NCBI GenBank assembly: GCA_947176425.1
Contig: CAMWQV010000041.1
Location: 1 to 9,424 of the forward strand
Direction of reading: 5' to 3'
Source: an uncultured Clostridia bacterium
GTDB taxonomy: Bacteria > Bacillota > Clostridia > Oscillospirales > Oscillospiraceae
DNA length: 9,424 nucleotides
Part shown: positions 1 to 6,185 of the stretch, in pieces
Numbering within the stretch: position 1 is the stretch's first letter
How the letters are laid out: each line of letters opens with the position of its first letter
The notes under the pieces: generated by a model
What the model was told of the DNA's origin: nothing
The model's database searches: none
Seen by the model: the letters and a program-made list of their open reading frames with translations, nothing else
Translations under genes and position numbers: made by a program

Positions 1-70
1 TTTTCAAGCAGAAGACGGCATACGAGATGTAGAGAGTGCTCGTGGGCTCGGAGAGGGGTATAAGAGACAG
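1..70 (+). other. Illumina Nextera P7/i7 adapter (non-genomic)
   Basis: Bases 5-28 match the Illumina P7 flow-cell sequence exactly. Bases 29-36 (GTAGAGAG) match the Nextera i7 index N707 as written in the adapter. Bases 37-70 match the Nextera read-2 transposase adapter with four mismatches (TG for GT at 37-38, and G for T at 55 and 57). They end in the Tn5 mosaic-end core TATAAGAGACAG. Genomic sequence therefore starts at 71. Any reading frame crossing this segment, such as the open frame from 36, is spurious. Confidence 0.97.
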
Positions 71-203
71 GTTTACATTCTTTGTCAAGAAAAAGATAAT
101 ATCAACCCATCTTTCTAAAAATATTGTACCTATCCCCAAAAAGAATATAGTGGTCCGTTCAGGGAGTGTTTTTCTCCTGTCCCGAAAAATTATAAATTGC
201 CTC

Positions 204-232
204 TTGTCAGAACAGAAGATATGTGATATAAA
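204..232 (+). promoter_or_regulatory. Promoter of the dap operon
   Basis: A sigma-A type promoter: TTGTCA at 204-209, a 17-base spacer, and TATAAA at 227-232 with an extended -10 TG at 224-225. The expected transcription start near 239-240 lies about 10 bases before the lysine riboswitch, which is what a riboswitch leader needs. The bases upstream (71-203) are AT-rich with no recognisable gene or site. Confidence 0.75.
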
Positions 233-250
233 TACAGTCAACGATACAAC

Positions 251-409
251 GATAGAGGTTGCGGACGCGAAGAACTGGAGTGAGCCGGCAGGCACAGACC
301 TTCAGGGAGGCAAATCCGCCGAATCCTGCGGACAGGCATGTTTGCAGGGTGGGGACGGGGGAAATACCTCCGCCACTGTCCGCAGGCCGGGTGCTGCGGG
401 TGCGCTATC
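251..409 (+). promoter_or_regulatory. Lysine riboswitch (L box)
   Basis: The leader of dapA carries conserved L-box landmarks in the right order. GATAGAGG at 251-258 starts P1 and the adjacent core. An internal GCCGAA element lies at about 318-323. A GGGGGAAATACC hairpin segment is followed by CCACTGTC at 372-379. The closing P1 strand CTATC at 405-409 pairs with GATAG at 251-255. Known members of this family bind L-lysine and turn off lysine synthesis or import genes. Its place between a promoter and dapA fits feedback repression of the dap operon by lysine. The call rests on motif recognition, not on a covariance-model score. Confidence 0.88.
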
Positions 410-438
410 TGCTCGCATGGAACAAGATTACTTGTACA

Positions 439-474
439 AGCCGGTGGAAGCGTCCATCGGCTGTCGTATTTTAT
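439..474 (+). terminator. Attenuator hairpin of the lysine riboswitch
   Basis: Bases 439-448 (AGCCGGTGGA) pair with 453-462 (TCCATCGGCT) in a 10-bp stem with one G-U pair and a 4-base loop. A T-rich stretch follows (TATTTTATT, 468-476), separated from the stem by a few bases. It lies between the riboswitch and the dapA ribosome-binding site (GGAGG, 481-485), so lysine control probably works by premature termination. The U tract is interrupted, so the terminator may be moderate in strength. I could not resolve the competing antiterminator. Confidence 0.65.
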
Positions 475-492
475 TCGCTTGGAGGTTTTTGA

Positions 493-1383
493 ATGGATAT
501 CCGCAACTTAAAAGGTTCCATCGTCGCGCTGATTACACCGTTTCAGGAAGATGGTTCCGTAGACTTTGCAAAACTGAAAGAATTGGTCGAATGGCATGTG
601 GCGTCCAAGACTGACGCGATTCTTACCCTGGGGACCACCGGGGAAAGCTCTACAATGACTCATGAAGAAGACGACGCCGTTCTGCGCTGCGTGATTGAGG
701 CCGCTGCGGGACGGGTGCCGGTCATCGCCGGGACAGGCTCCAACAGCACCCAGACCATGCTGGAAAAGAGCCTCCGTGCGCAGGAGCTGGGTGCGGACGG
801 CCTGCTGATTATTACGCCTTACTACAATAAGGCCAACGCCGAAGGAATTTACCGTCATTTTGTGACGGTCGCCGACGCTGTTAAGATTCCCTGCATCCTT
901 TACAACGTCCCCGGACGCACGGGCTGTTCCATTTCGGTGGAGAACGTGGAAAGATTGAGCAAACATCCCAACATCTGCGGCATTAAAGAGGCCAGCGGCG
1001 ATATGTCTTATGCTATGAAAATTGCTCATTGCATCGGTCCTGATTTTGCCCTCTGGTGCGGCAACGACGATATCACCCTCCCTCTGCTGTCCATCGGCGG
1101 CAGCGGCGTGATTTCAGTTTGGGCCAATATTATGCCCGAAGCGTGCCATAATATGGTTATGGACTATCTGGAGGGACGCCAGACGCAGGCTGTAGCAACA
1201 GCGGTTAAGTATCTGGACCTGATGAACGGTCTGTTTATGGAGGTCAACCCTATTCCCGTTAAGACCGCCCTGAACATGATGGGCAAAGGAGCGGGGACGT
1301 TCCGCCTGCCGCTGTGCGGGATGAGCGAGGCGCATCTGGTACAGCTGCGGGGCCTGCTGGAGAAAGCGGGGCTGCTGGGATGA
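493..1383 (+). CDS. dapA: 4-hydroxy-tetrahydrodipicolinate synthase DapA
   Basis: Condenses pyruvate with aspartate 4-semialdehyde, the first committed step of diaminopimelate/lysine synthesis; cytosolic, usually a tetramer. The 296 residues form one class I aldolase TIM barrel of normal family length. Visible active-site residues are Thr48 in GTTGES, Tyr111 in TPYYNK, Tyr137 and Arg142 in YNVPGRT, and the Schiff-base Lys165 in GIKEASG. These align with E. coli Thr44, Tyr107, Tyr133, Arg138 and Lys161. At the allosteric lysine site, E. coli Glu84 corresponds to Thr88 here and His56 to Asp60, which may mean weak feedback inhibition. The start has GGAGG at 481-485, 7 bases upstream. It is the first gene after the lysine riboswitch, and its stop overlaps the dapB start (ATGA). 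Confidence 0.97.
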   Translation: MDIRNLKGSIVALITPFQEDGSVDFAKLKELVEWHVASKTDAILTLGTTGESSTMTHEEDDAVLRCVIEAAAGRVPVIAGTGSNSTQTMLEKSLRAQELGADGLLIITPYYNKANAEGIYRHFVTVADAVKIPCILYNVPGRTGCSISVENVERLSKHPNICGIKEASGDMSYAMKIAHCIGPDFALWCGNDDITLPLLSIGGSGVISVWANIMPEACHNMVMDYLEGRQTQAVATAVKYLDLMNGLFMEVNPIPVKTALNMMGKGAGTFRLPLCGMSEAHLVQLRGLLEKAGLLG

Positions 1384-2108
1384 AGATTGTTTTAATCGGT
1401 TATGGACGTATGGGGCATCTGATTGAACAGACCGCTGTTGCCGCCGGGGACCAGATGGCCGCTATTATTGATATCGACAATATCAACGACCTGAAAACGC
1501 TGGACCGTGTGGGAGATATTGTGATTGACTTCTCCAACCCCGCGGCCCTGCCTGATGTCGCGGCCTATGTCCGCCGTACAGGGACGCCGCTTCTGTCCGG
1601 CGTCACGGGGATGACCGCGGAACATTTTGCCGTATTGGACGGGCTGGCACAGTACGCGCCGGTCCTGCACAGCGCGAACTATTCTGTCGGCGTGGCGGTA
1701 TTCCGGCGGGTTCTGGAACAGATCAGCGGCGTATTGCAGCCGGATTTCGATGTGGAGATTATCGAGACGCACCATAATCAAAAAGTGGACGCGCCCAGCG
1801 GCACCGCTAAAATGCTGCTGGACGCCATTGATCCCCAGCATGAGTACACCCACGTTTATGGACGCCAGGGCATCTGCGGCAAGCGGAGTGATAAGGAAAT
1901 CGGTATACACGCGGTCCGGGGCGGCACGGAAGCCGGAATCCATACGGTCAGCTTCTTTGGGACTGACGAAGTATTTGAGATTACCCACAGGGCAGCGTCC
2001 CGGCAGATTTTTGTTAACGGCGCGCTGCATATGGCACGGAAGCTGGCGAATATGCCGAAAGGCCGCTATGATCTCCAAAAACTTCTGTTTGGAGGGAACA
2101 ACTCATGA
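1380..2108 (+). CDS. dapB: 4-hydroxy-tetrahydrodipicolinate reductase DapB
   Basis: Reduces the DapA product with NAD(P)H to tetrahydrodipicolinate; cytosolic. The start ATG at 1380 overlaps the dapA stop as ATGA. An upstream in-frame ATG at 1314 would lie deep inside dapA and add residues unlike the family. The resulting 242 residues begin MKIVLIGYGRMG, where GYGRMG (7-12) is the dinucleotide-binding loop. The catalytic segment is ETHHNQKVDAPSGTA, with His131-His132, Lys135 and the substrate-binding Ser140-Gly-Thr, equivalent to E. coli His159-His160 and Lys163. The protein is shorter than E. coli DapB (273 residues) because the N-terminal domain is compact. The RGGTEAGIHTV strand near 180-190 is typical. 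Its stop overlaps the dapH start, so translation is probably coupled. Confidence 0.96.
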   Translation: MKIVLIGYGRMGHLIEQTAVAAGDQMAAIIDIDNINDLKTLDRVGDIVIDFSNPAALPDVAAYVRRTGTPLLSGVTGMTAEHFAVLDGLAQYAPVLHSANYSVGVAVFRRVLEQISGVLQPDFDVEIIETHHNQKVDAPSGTAKMLLDAIDPQHEYTHVYGRQGICGKRSDKEIGIHAVRGGTEAGIHTVSFFGTDEVFEITHRAASRQIFVNGALHMARKLANMPKGRYDLQKLLFGGNNS

Positions 2109-2803
2109 TGAACGCACAGGAAATTATTGCCTATATAGGCAGCGCGGAGAAAAAAACGCCGGTTAAGGCATATGTCAACGAACTGGAAACTATCGATTAC
2201 GGCTCCGCAGTTGTTTTCGGAGACGGCGCGTCCAAGACCGTTTTCGGAGACTGGCGGGAGCTGGGTCCGATTTTGGAGCAGAATGCCGGAAAGATCAAAA
2301 ATCTGGTGGTTGAAAACGACTGCCGCAACAGCGCAATTCCCATGCTGGACCTGAAAAATATCAGCGCCCGCATCGAACCGGGCGCGATTATCCGGGAACA
2401 GGTCGAGATCGGCAAAAACGCGGTGATTATGATGGGTGCGGTCATCAATATCGGCGCAGTCATCGGCGAAGGCACGATGATTGATATGGGCGCGATTCTT
2501 GGAGGCCGGGCGACTGTCGGGAAAAACTGTCATATCGGCGCGGGGGCGGTTCTGGCCGGAGTGATCGAACCTGCCAGCGCAGCGCCGGTCATTATTGAGG
2601 ACGGCGTGCTGGTGGGCGCGAATGCGGTGGTCATTGAGGGCGTACACGTTGGGAAGAATGCGGTCGTGGCAGCCGGTGCGGTAGTGATCTCCGACGTGCC
2701 GGAGAACGCGGTCGTAGCCGGATGTCCGGCGCGTGTCATAAAGCAGAAGGACGAGGGAACTACGCAGAAGACTGCTTTGGAAGCCGCGCTGCGGACCCTG
2801 TAA
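2105..2803 (+). CDS. dapH: Tetrahydrodipicolinate N-acetyltransferase DapH
   Basis: Transfers acetyl from acetyl-CoA to tetrahydrodipicolinate, giving N-acetyl-2-amino-6-oxopimelate; this marks the acetylase branch of diaminopimelate synthesis. The 232 residues have an N-terminal alpha/beta part (about 1-85) and a left-handed parallel beta-helix of hexapeptide repeats (about 87-212). The helix shows the DapH signature NAVIMMGAVINIGAVIGEG followed by TMIDMGAILGGRATVGKNCH. Length and sequence fit DapH (about 236 residues in Bacillus), not the succinylating DapD. GGAGGG at 2091-2096 serves the ATG at 2105, which overlaps the dapB stop; a second ATG at 2108 is the only alternative. No deacetylase (dapL) or transaminase gene follows; the operon ends at the terminator 20 bases downstream, so those steps must be encoded elsewhere. 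Confidence 0.95.
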   Translation: MMNAQEIIAYIGSAEKKTPVKAYVNELETIDYGSAVVFGDGASKTVFGDWRELGPILEQNAGKIKNLVVENDCRNSAIPMLDLKNISARIEPGAIIREQVEIGKNAVIMMGAVINIGAVIGEGTMIDMGAILGGRATVGKNCHIGAGAVLAGVIEPASAAPVIIEDGVLVGANAVVIEGVHVGKNAVVAAGAVVISDVPENAVVAGCPARVIKQKDEGTTQKTALEAALRTL

Positions 2804-2824
2804 AAATCTGCGAACAGACAAAAA

Positions 2825-2876
2825 ATGACTGCGGACGGCAGCTCAGATGTGCTGTCCGCGGTTTGTCATGTTTTTT
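2825..2876 (+). terminator. Rho-independent terminator of the dap operon
   Basis: An outer stem ATGAC (2825-2829) / GTCAT (2865-2869) encloses an inner 10-bp stem GCGGACGGCA (2831-2840) / TGCTGTCCGC (2850-2859). The run TTTTTT follows at 2871-2876. The A tract at 2820-2825 mirrors the T run. It begins 22 bases after the dapH stop. The rest of the gap to lexA holds only the lexA promoter, operator and leader. Confidence 0.9.
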
Positions 2877-2970
2877 CTCCCTTCTTTTTTGCTTAATCCG
2901 AAATCCATGGTCATTTTCTTTCCTGCACCGCAGGTCCCCAAAAAAGGCAAAAAAACATTTGTTTCTACAA

Positions 2971-2982
2971 GAACAGGTGTTG
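2971..2982 (+). promoter_or_regulatory. Probable LexA operator (SOS box)
   Basis: GAACAGGTGTTG fits the Gram-positive SOS box GAAC-N4-GTTC at seven of eight defined positions; the last base is G instead of C. Its 3' end overlaps the -35 element of the lexA promoter, where a repressor would block RNA polymerase. This suggests LexA represses its own gene, as is usual for the family. The call is inference from motif and position. Confidence 0.65.
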
Positions 2983-3008
2983 CAACCTATGAAAAACTGT
3001 GATATACT
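2980..3008 (+). promoter_or_regulatory. lexA promoter
   Basis: TTGCAA at 2980-2985, a 17-base spacer, and TATACT at 3003-3008 with an extended -10 TG at 3000-3001. The expected start near 3015 leaves a leader of about 95 bases. That leader can form a small stem, GGCTG (3060s) with CAGCC (about 3077-3081), just before the ribosome-binding site. Confidence 0.7.
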
Positions 3009-3108
3009 ATGTTTATCAAGCACCGGCCTTTAGGGGGCGGGAGACTGAAACAGGCAGCAGGCTGGAAATGCTGTTACAGCCGCTGCATATAAGATGGAGG
3101 GAATGCCT

Positions 3109-3699
3109 ATGCCGAAGAAAACAACTATGACAGACCAGATTTACCGTTATCTCCAAACCGTGATCCCTGAACAGGGGTATGCGCCCTCCGTGCGGGAGAT
3201 TTGCCAGGCTGTAGGGTTGAAATCCCCTTCCACAGTACATTTCCATCTCAAGCGGCTGCAGGAACAGGGCCTGATCGAAAAGGGAGATTTCAAAGGCCGT
3301 GCGATTGTTCTGAAACAGCGGAATATGAAAAACCGTATTCCGATTGTGGGCAATGTGGCAGCGGGCACGCCGATTTTGGCCGTGGAGTGTATTGAGGACT
3401 ACCTGACCTTCGACTGCGGCGGACAGGAGGAGGAGTACTTTGCACTGCGCGTGCGGGGCGAATCAATGATCAACGCCGGAATCATGCCGGAAGATCTGGT
3501 GGTCGTACATCAGCAGCGGACTGCGGCGGCCGGTGAGATCGTTGTTGCACTGCTGGAGGACGAAGCAACTGTCAAGCGGCTGTCCAGAAAGGACGGCGAG
3601 ATATGGCTCCTGCCGGAAAACGAGAATTATCAGCCGATTGATGGTACAAACGCAGAATTGCTGGGGAAAGTAACCGCGGTTGTGCGGCAGTATCCGTAA
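3109..3699 (+). CDS. lexA: LexA, SOS-response transcriptional repressor
   Basis: Represses DNA-damage genes and cleaves itself when RecA filaments form on single-stranded DNA. Residues 1 to about 70 form the winged-helix DNA-binding domain, with the recognition segment VGLKSPSTVHFHLKRL. Residues 75-196 form the S24 peptidase domain. The cleavage bond is Ala85-Gly86 in GNVAAGTP, the nucleophile is Ser119 in GESM, and the general base is Lys156 in TVKRL; all are intact. The 196 residues fit the family. Starts at 3094 and 3103 also exist, but 3094 lies before the Shine-Dalgarno GGAGGG (3096-3101), while the ATG at 3109 has ideal spacing and gives the family N-terminus MPKKTTMTDQ. A LexA box overlaps the promoter. 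Terminators on both sides make it a single-gene unit. Confidence 0.96.
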   Translation: MPKKTTMTDQIYRYLQTVIPEQGYAPSVREICQAVGLKSPSTVHFHLKRLQEQGLIEKGDFKGRAIVLKQRNMKNRIPIVGNVAAGTPILAVECIEDYLTFDCGGQEEEYFALRVRGESMINAGIMPEDLVVVHQQRTAAAGEIVVALLEDEATVKRLSRKDGEIWLLPENENYQPIDGTNAELLGKVTAVVRQYP

Positions 3700-3715
3700 A
3701 ATCGCATAGCAGGCG

Positions 3716-3754
3716 AAAAGTACCGTTAGGGCAGTCTTCCCAGCGGTACTTTTT
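3716..3754 (+). terminator. Rho-independent terminator of lexA
   Basis: A perfect 10-bp stem AAAAGTACCG (3716-3725) / CGGTACTTTT (3744-3753) contains a smaller GGG/CCC pairing in its loop. It ends in TTTTT at 3750-3754. The symmetric A and T flanks would let it work in both directions. It lies 16 bases after the lexA stop. Confidence 0.88.
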
Positions 3755-3788
3755 ACTATTCCAGCAGTGTAGTTTTACATAATGCGGA

Positions 3789-3826
3789 ACGGCCCCGCAC
3801 TGCGCAGCAGCGCAAAGCGGGACCGT
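3789..3826. other. Strong two-tier hairpin of unknown role
   Basis: ACGGCCCCGC (3789-3798) pairs with GCGGGACCGT (3817-3826), with one C-A mismatch. Inside it TGCGC (3801-3805) pairs with GCGCA (3810-3814) around an AGCA loop. No T run follows on either strand, so it is not a standard terminator. It lies between the lexA terminator and the holB promoter, so it may be a backup 3' end, an untranslated RNA end or a dispersed palindromic repeat. I do not recognise the family. Confidence 0.6.
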
Positions 3827-3849
3827 ATGGGGCTTAACTGAATGACCTT

Positions 3850-3865
3850 AGCAAAATGTTTTGCT
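3850..3865. repeat. Short palindrome upstream of the holB promoter
   Basis: AGCAAAA (3850-3856) and TTTTGCT (3859-3865) form a perfect inverted repeat around TG. The centre is about 30 bases upstream of the -35 element, so it could be a regulator site. It could also be a weak hairpin followed by a T-rich stretch. Nothing else supports a specific role. Confidence 0.35.
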
Positions 3866-3884
3866 TTCTTTTTCTCGAACCCGG

Positions 3885-3914
3885 TTGATTTTTCTCCCTG
3901 ACCTGTGCTAAAAT
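3885..3914 (+). promoter_or_regulatory. Promoter of holB-ricT
   Basis: TTGATT at 3885-3890, an 18-base spacer, and TAAAAT at 3909-3914 with an extended -10 TG at 3906-3907. The expected start near 3921 gives a leader of about 50 bases before the holB start. Confidence 0.6.
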
Positions 3915-3973
3915 AGGAAAGATTTTTATATCCGTCCACCCCTCAGACCCCGGACAGAAGAAAGGAGCCGCCT

Positions 3974-4810
3974 GTGCCTGAAGAGCTGACTCTCCCGGAC
4001 GCCCATCTTGTCCAACAAATCCGTGCGGCTGCGGCCCAGGATTCACTTAGCCACGCTGTCATTATCAGCGGACAGGGCGACTTGACCGGCGCTGCCCGTT
4101 ATATTGCCGCCGCCATGCAGTGCGAAAGTCCTCAGCGGCCCTGCGGCCAGTGCGGACCCTGCCGTAAAATTATCAAAAATATTCATCCCGATGTGATGAC
4201 GGCGGATGATCCGGATCATAAAAATATCGCCGTAGACATTCTGCGTGAAATAGCGGCGGACGCCTATATTCTTCCCAACGAGGGAAGACGGAAAATATAC
4301 GTCTTTCCTGACTGCGGCCGCCTGGACCCAAAAGCCCAGAACGTGCTGTTAAAAGTTCTGGAGGAAGGCCCGCCCCGTTCCGCCTTTCTTTTCTGTGCGG
4401 AAAACAGTTCGGTCCTGCTCCCCACAATACGCTCCCGAGCTGTCGAATGGAAGCTGGCCCCCGCCGCTGCCGGACATATTCCCAGCGAGAACGCGCAAAA
4501 ACTATGCCGGCTGCTGGGCGCGGGACGGAAAACGGATATTGTGACATTCTGCGTGAAGCTGGAGAACAGCAAGACCAGCCGGGAGGAACTGCGGGAGCTG
4601 CTGTCCGATACCCGCGACCTGCTGGCATGGGCGCTGGCCGCGTGTTACGCACAGCCGCGTGACGCGCTGGCACAGCAGATGTCCTCACAGCTGGGGAGGC
4701 GAAAGCTGGCCGCCTGTGTGGAGATCATGGAAAAATTTATCCGGCAGTGCAATTATAATATAGGTGTAGGGCATTTGGCCGGAGCGCTGGCCGCGGCGCT
4801 GACAGCATAA
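3974..4810 (+). CDS. holB: DNA polymerase III delta' subunit HolB
   Basis: Part of the clamp-loader complex that places the sliding clamp on primed DNA; cytosolic, works with delta and DnaX. The 278 residues show the AAA+ clamp-loader fold without a working ATP site: the P-loop position reads SGQGDLTGAA (32-41) and lacks the GK(S/T) end, as is normal for delta'. A four-cysteine zinc site is visible: Cys50, Cys57, Cys60 and Cys63 in CGQCGPCRK, followed by HPDV. LLKVLEEGPP and LLPTIRSRA form the sensor region; the usual SRC motif reads SRA. The C-terminal collar helices are divergent. The start is GTG with AAAGGAG (3961-3967) 6 bases upstream. It is followed at 28 bases by ricT, an arrangement conserved in Firmicutes, which supports the call. 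Confidence 0.9.
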   Translation: MPEELTLPDAHLVQQIRAAAAQDSLSHAVIISGQGDLTGAARYIAAAMQCESPQRPCGQCGPCRKIIKNIHPDVMTADDPDHKNIAVDILREIAADAYILPNEGRRKIYVFPDCGRLDPKAQNVLLKVLEEGPPRSAFLFCAENSSVLLPTIRSRAVEWKLAPAAAGHIPSENAQKLCRLLGAGRKTDIVTFCVKLENSKTSREELRELLSDTRDLLAWALAACYAQPRDALAQQMSSQLGRRKLAACVEIMEKFIRQCNYNIGVGHLAGALAAALTA

Positions 4811-4838
4811 CGCGGCAATCAAGAAAGGACACCTGAAT

Positions 4839-6062
4839 ATGGCAGAAGTAATCAGCGTCCGCTTCCGCAGCGGAACAAAAAACTATTATTTTGATCCGAA
4901 GGAATTGCAGATAGAGGAAGGTCAATATGTGATTGTTGAAACAGCCCAGGGAACAGAATTTGCGAAATGTTCCGAAGCAAACCACGAGGTCCCGGACGAG
5001 AGCGTCATACAGCCTCTGCGCGCCGTTGTACGCATTGCCAACGAAAACGACCATAAAATTGCCGCGAACAACCGCAAGCGCGAAAAAGAGGCGCTGGGCA
5101 TTTGTGAACAAAGAATCGCAGCCCACGGCCTGGAGATGAAGCTGGTCAATGTAGAATGCAGTTTTGAGGGCAATAAGATCATCTTCTTTTTCACCGCCGA
5201 CGGCCGTGTGGATTTCCGCGACCTGGTCCGCGATTTGGCAGGCGTATTCCGCGCCCGTATCGAACTGCGGCAAATCGGCGTTCGCGACGAGGCGAAAATG
5301 CTGGGCGGTATTGGAATCTGCGGCCGCCCGCTGTGCTGTAATCAGTTTCTGGAGGAATTTATACCTGTATCTATCAAAATGGCAAAAACGCAGAATCTGA
5401 GCCTGAATCCCACAAAAATATCCGGCGCCTGCGGCCGTCTTATGTGCTGCTTAAAATACGAACAGGCCGCCTATGAGGACGCCGCCAAACGAATGCCGAA
5501 GATTGAGAGCTTTGTGGACACCCCGGACGGTATTGGCAATGTGGCCGGTGTTGATCTGCTGCAAGAGGAAGTGCAGGTCCGTTTGGACAGTGCGCCGGAA
5601 ACGCTGAAACGCTATAAAAACTCTGAGATTCGCGTTCTCCGCAGCGGCAAGGGCAGCCGCGAAGGGATCGAGATACCGAAGGAACGTCCCCAACGTCACA
5701 CGCCGGAGGAACAGCCGGACGCACGCTTCCGCCGCTTGAATCAGGGGCGGGACCCGATTCCCGATTCTTTTGCGGAATCGTCCGAACAGCCAGATGAGCG
5801 TCCCAACCGCCGCCGGAACAACAATAACCGCCGCGGCAGGCCGAACACGCCGAAAGCCGGTGGGGAGCGGCGTCAGGACAAACGGCCCGAGACCCGTCAA
5901 AAAGCATTGGACCGGGTGGAAAAACTGCCTGTACGCGCTGTTTCCGACATCACCGCGGAGAAGAAAGCGGCAGCGGACCGTGCGGCGCGCCAGCAGCAGG
6001 ATACCAGACCGCCGCAGAACCGCCGCCGTCCGCCCTACCGCAAGCCCCGGGGCAGGAACTGA
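4839..6062 (+). CDS. ricT: PSP1-domain protein RicT (YaaT family), long basic tail
   Basis: In Bacillus, RicT joins RicA and RicF in an Fe-S-containing complex that guides RNase Y in mRNA maturation and affects sporulation, competence and biofilm formation. Residues 1-280 contain the PSP1 domain (about 60-147). A cysteine-rich core follows: Cys161, Cys166 and Cys167 in GICGRPLCCNQF, and Cys198, Cys203 and Cys204 in ACGRLMCCLKYE, matching the cluster-binding cysteines of the family. Residues about 281-407 are low-complexity, rich in Arg, Gln, Asn and Pro (for example RPNRRRNNNNRRGRP) and probably disordered. Bacillus RicT is only about 275 residues, so the tail is an addition, perhaps for RNA binding. 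AAAGGA at 4824-4829 serves the ATG. It is probably cotranscribed with holB. RicA and RicF are not in this window. Confidence 0.9.
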   Translation: MAEVISVRFRSGTKNYYFDPKELQIEEGQYVIVETAQGTEFAKCSEANHEVPDESVIQPLRAVVRIANENDHKIAANNRKREKEALGICEQRIAAHGLEMKLVNVECSFEGNKIIFFFTADGRVDFRDLVRDLAGVFRARIELRQIGVRDEAKMLGGIGICGRPLCCNQFLEEFIPVSIKMAKTQNLSLNPTKISGACGRLMCCLKYEQAAYEDAAKRMPKIESFVDTPDGIGNVAGVDLLQEEVQVRLDSAPETLKRYKNSEIRVLRSGKGSREGIEIPKERPQRHTPEEQPDARFRRLNQGRDPIPDSFAESSEQPDERPNRRRNNNNRRGRPNTPKAGGERRQDKRPETRQKALDRVEKLPVRAVSDITAEKKAAADRAARQQQDTRPPQNRRRPPYRKPRGRN

Positions 6063-6085
6063 GAACGGACACAAAACGTTTTTTT

Positions 6086-6114
6086 AGTGCTTTTTTCTAC
6101 AAAAAGTATTTTTT
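6086..6114 (+). terminator. Weak AT-rich terminator-like hairpin after ricT
   Basis: AGTGCTTTTT (6086-6095) pairs with AAAAAGTATT (6101-6110), with two G-U pairs and a 5-base loop. The run TTTTTT at 6109-6114 overlaps the stem end. It begins 24 bases after the ricT stop. The stem is almost all A-T, so it may terminate only partly. Confidence 0.4.
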
Positions 6115-6123
6115 AAAGATGCC

Positions 6124-6156
6124 GGTGGCTTGCGTTCTTTTCGGACGCAGGCCGCC
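6124..6156 (+). promoter_or_regulatory. Stable leader hairpin before the activase module
   Basis: GGTGGCTTGCGT (6124-6135) pairs with ACGCAGGCCGCC (6145-6156) in a 12-bp stem with two G-U pairs and a 9-base loop. It ends about 9 bases before the Shine-Dalgarno AAAGGAG (6166-6172) of the next gene. No T run follows, so it is not a standard terminator. It may be a transcript-stabilising or regulatory leader structure. I see no convincing -35/-10 pair between 6063 and 6185, so the module may depend on read-through or an atypical promoter. Confidence 0.5.
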
Positions 6157-6185
6157 AAACACGTAAAAGGAGATTTGATTGTACA

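Noticed and set aside
36..614. Open frame of 192 codons at the left end
   Set aside because: It starts inside the sequencing adapter, runs through the promoter and riboswitch, and overlaps dapA in another frame.
508..1029. Long minus-strand open frames opposite dapA, dapB, dapH and other genes
   Set aside because: They are antisense shadows of well-supported genes with no family features or ribosome-binding sites.
1314..1379. Longer N-terminus for dapB
   Set aside because: The extra 22 codons lie within dapA and lack family similarity; the ATG at 1380 gives the standard MKIVLIGYGRMG start with ATGA coupling.
3094..3108. Upstream lexA starts at 3094 and 3103
   Set aside because: The Shine-Dalgarno GGAGGG at 3096-3101 lies after or too close to them; only 3109 has normal spacing.
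3876..3887. CGAACCCGGTTG as a second LexA box near the holB promoter
   Set aside because: The half-sites are three bases apart instead of four, so it does not fit GAAC-N4-GTTC.
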